A stretch of 42,914 nt of DNA, from the NCBI RefSeq assembly GCF_000337555.1, contig NZ_AOIO01000013.1, positions 70,803-113,716 of the forward strand. Direction: 5' to 3'. Below, one piece after another: positions 42,259 to 42,914 of this stretch. Every line of letters begins with the position of its first letter. Position 1 is the stretch's first letter. A program made the translations under genes and the position numbers. The DNA comes from Natrialba asiatica DSM 12278 (GTDB taxonomy: Archaea; Halobacteriota; Halobacteria; Halobacteriales; Natrialbaceae). Below the pieces are notes generated by a model, which was not told the DNA's origin, searched no databases, and saw nothing but the letters and a program-made list of their open reading frames with translations.

Positions 42259-42914
42259 TCAGAACGTCTCGAGATACCGATCGAGTTCCCACTGGGAGAC
42301 GTCGACCAGGTACTCTTCGAACTCCTGGCGCTTTGCGTCGACGAACTTCGAACTGACGTGTTCGCCGAGGGCGTCGACGATGGCCTCGTCCGCTTCCAAG
42401 GCGTCGACGGCCTCGCCGAGGTTCGACGGCAGCGTCGTGATACCGTACTCCTCGCGCGTTTCCTCGTCGAACTCGTAGATGTTCTCGCGAACCGGATCGG
42501 GACACTCGAGGTCCTGCTCGATCCCGTTGAGACCCGCGTGAATCATCGTTGCGATGGCGAGGTACGGATTACACGACGGGTCCGGCGAGCGCAGTTCGAC
42601 GCGCGAGGCGGCGGGAACGCGCGCGGCCGGCTTGCGGATCAACGATGAACGGTTGCGGTCGGACCAGGCGACGTAGACCGGCGCTTCGTAGCCCGGTACC
42701 AGCCGCTTGTAGCTGTTGACCGTCGGATTCGCGACTGCCGTGATCGCCGGCGCGTGCTCGAGGATGCCGGCGGTGAAGGCGCGAGCCTCGTCGCTCAGGT
42801 CGAACTCGTCGTCGCCGTCGTGGAACGCGTTCTCGCCGCCCTCCGTAAAGAGCGAGAGGTGGGTGTGCATCCCCGAGCCGTTGATCTTCGGGATCGGCTT
42901 GGACATGAACGTCA
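42259..42914 (-). CDS. glnA: Glutamine synthetase, C-terminal part (5' end outside the window)
   Basis: ATP-dependent glutamine formation from glutamate and ammonia. The frame is open to the right edge, so about 218 codons of the C-terminal half are seen: [11 protein letters not shown] (metal-binding His), [38 protein letters not shown] and [14 protein letters not shown] (glutamate-binding Arg and the conserved PDP), ending [11 protein letters not shown]. These are GSI features. The C-terminus lacks the adenylylation-site motif of proteobacterial GSI-beta, as expected for archaea. The gene is convergent with the YihY-family gene, and a hexanucleotide tract separates them. Confidence 0.95.
   Translation of the reverse strand, partial: TFMSKPIPKINGSGMHTHLSLFTEGGENAFHDGDDEFDLSDEARAFTAGILEHAPAITAVANPTVNSYKRLVPGYEAPVYVAWSDRNRSSLIRKPAARVPAASRVELRSPDPSCNPYLAIATMIHAGLNGIEQDLECPDPVRENIYEFDEETREEYGITTLPSNLGEAVDALEADEAIVDALGEHVSSKFVDAKRQEFEEYLVDVSQWELDRYLETF

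Noticed and set aside
1-42914. tRNA or rRNA genes
   Set aside because: I saw no stretch with the conserved T-arm sequence GGTTCGAATCC in a cloverleaf setting, nor any rRNA core sequence; a covariance-model search would be decisive.

Overview
The window is high-GC archaeal chromosome, almost certainly from a haloarchaeon (class Halobacteria; Natrialbales-like is only an impression). The proteins are acidic and rich in Asp and Glu. Many genes appear leaderless, with a TATA-like box about 27 bases before the start codon. Archaeal or haloarchaeal marker proteins are present: aRF1, L40e, Tsr3, Trm1, the FAU-1 RNase, DUF99 and DUF5786. I see no tRNA, rRNA, CRISPR array, complete insertion sequence or prophage. 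This is mostly ordinary core chromosome with small unknown genes between housekeeping genes.

Layout. 1-5.6 kb: end of a degenerate M24 peptidase-fold gene, a small membrane protein, riboflavin synthase, an HD protein, a PrsW-type membrane protease, two small unknown genes and RNase FAU-1. 5.6-5.97 kb: wreck of a Nudix hydrolase gene and an AT-rich scar. 5.97-13.1 kb: BASS transporter, aldo/keto reductase, DUF6176-like protein, a left-handed beta-helix acyltransferase, a zinc-ribbon membrane protein, a TraB-like protein, a PRC-barrel protein and a FilR1-like regulator. 13.3-19.5 kb: aRF1, a MinD-like ATPase preceded by tandem repeats, a possible MITE-like scar, a Tat lipoprotein, arginyl-tRNA synthetase and uridine kinase. 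19.7-27.4 kb: threonine synthase, an aspartoacylase-like protein, an MFS transporter, a SpoIIM fusion, a rhodanese-MBL protein and a SnoaL-like protein.

27.5-31.7 kb: a CPBP protease, a small membrane protein, a large Rieske fusion protein, Tsr3 and ribosomal protein L40e. 31.8-36.2 kb: MBL hydrolase, DUF5786, DUF99, a DUF192 lipoprotein, type-4 uracil-DNA glycosylase, a second SnoaL-like protein and HisH. 36.3-42.9 kb: a tandem alpha/beta hydrolase, a membrane protein, a SWIM-finger protein, Trm1, a YihY/BrkB protein and the 3' part of glutamine synthetase.

How the genes relate. There are few long operons; most genes have their own promoter. Functional themes that recur are translation and RNA modification (aRF1, ArgS, Tsr3, L40e, Trm1, FAU-1), DNA repair (uracil-DNA glycosylase, DUF99), amino-acid and cofactor synthesis (ThrC, HisH, GlnA, riboflavin synthase) and membrane proteases (PrsW, CPBP). 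The least explained items are the Rieske protein whose long C-terminal part carries three copies of a His-bearing helical motif, the 32-bp tandem repeat before the MinD-like gene, the 198-bp inverted-repeat-bounded segment before the lipoprotein, and the tandem hydrolase whose second half has lost its nucleophile. I cannot point to a clear new multi-gene system.
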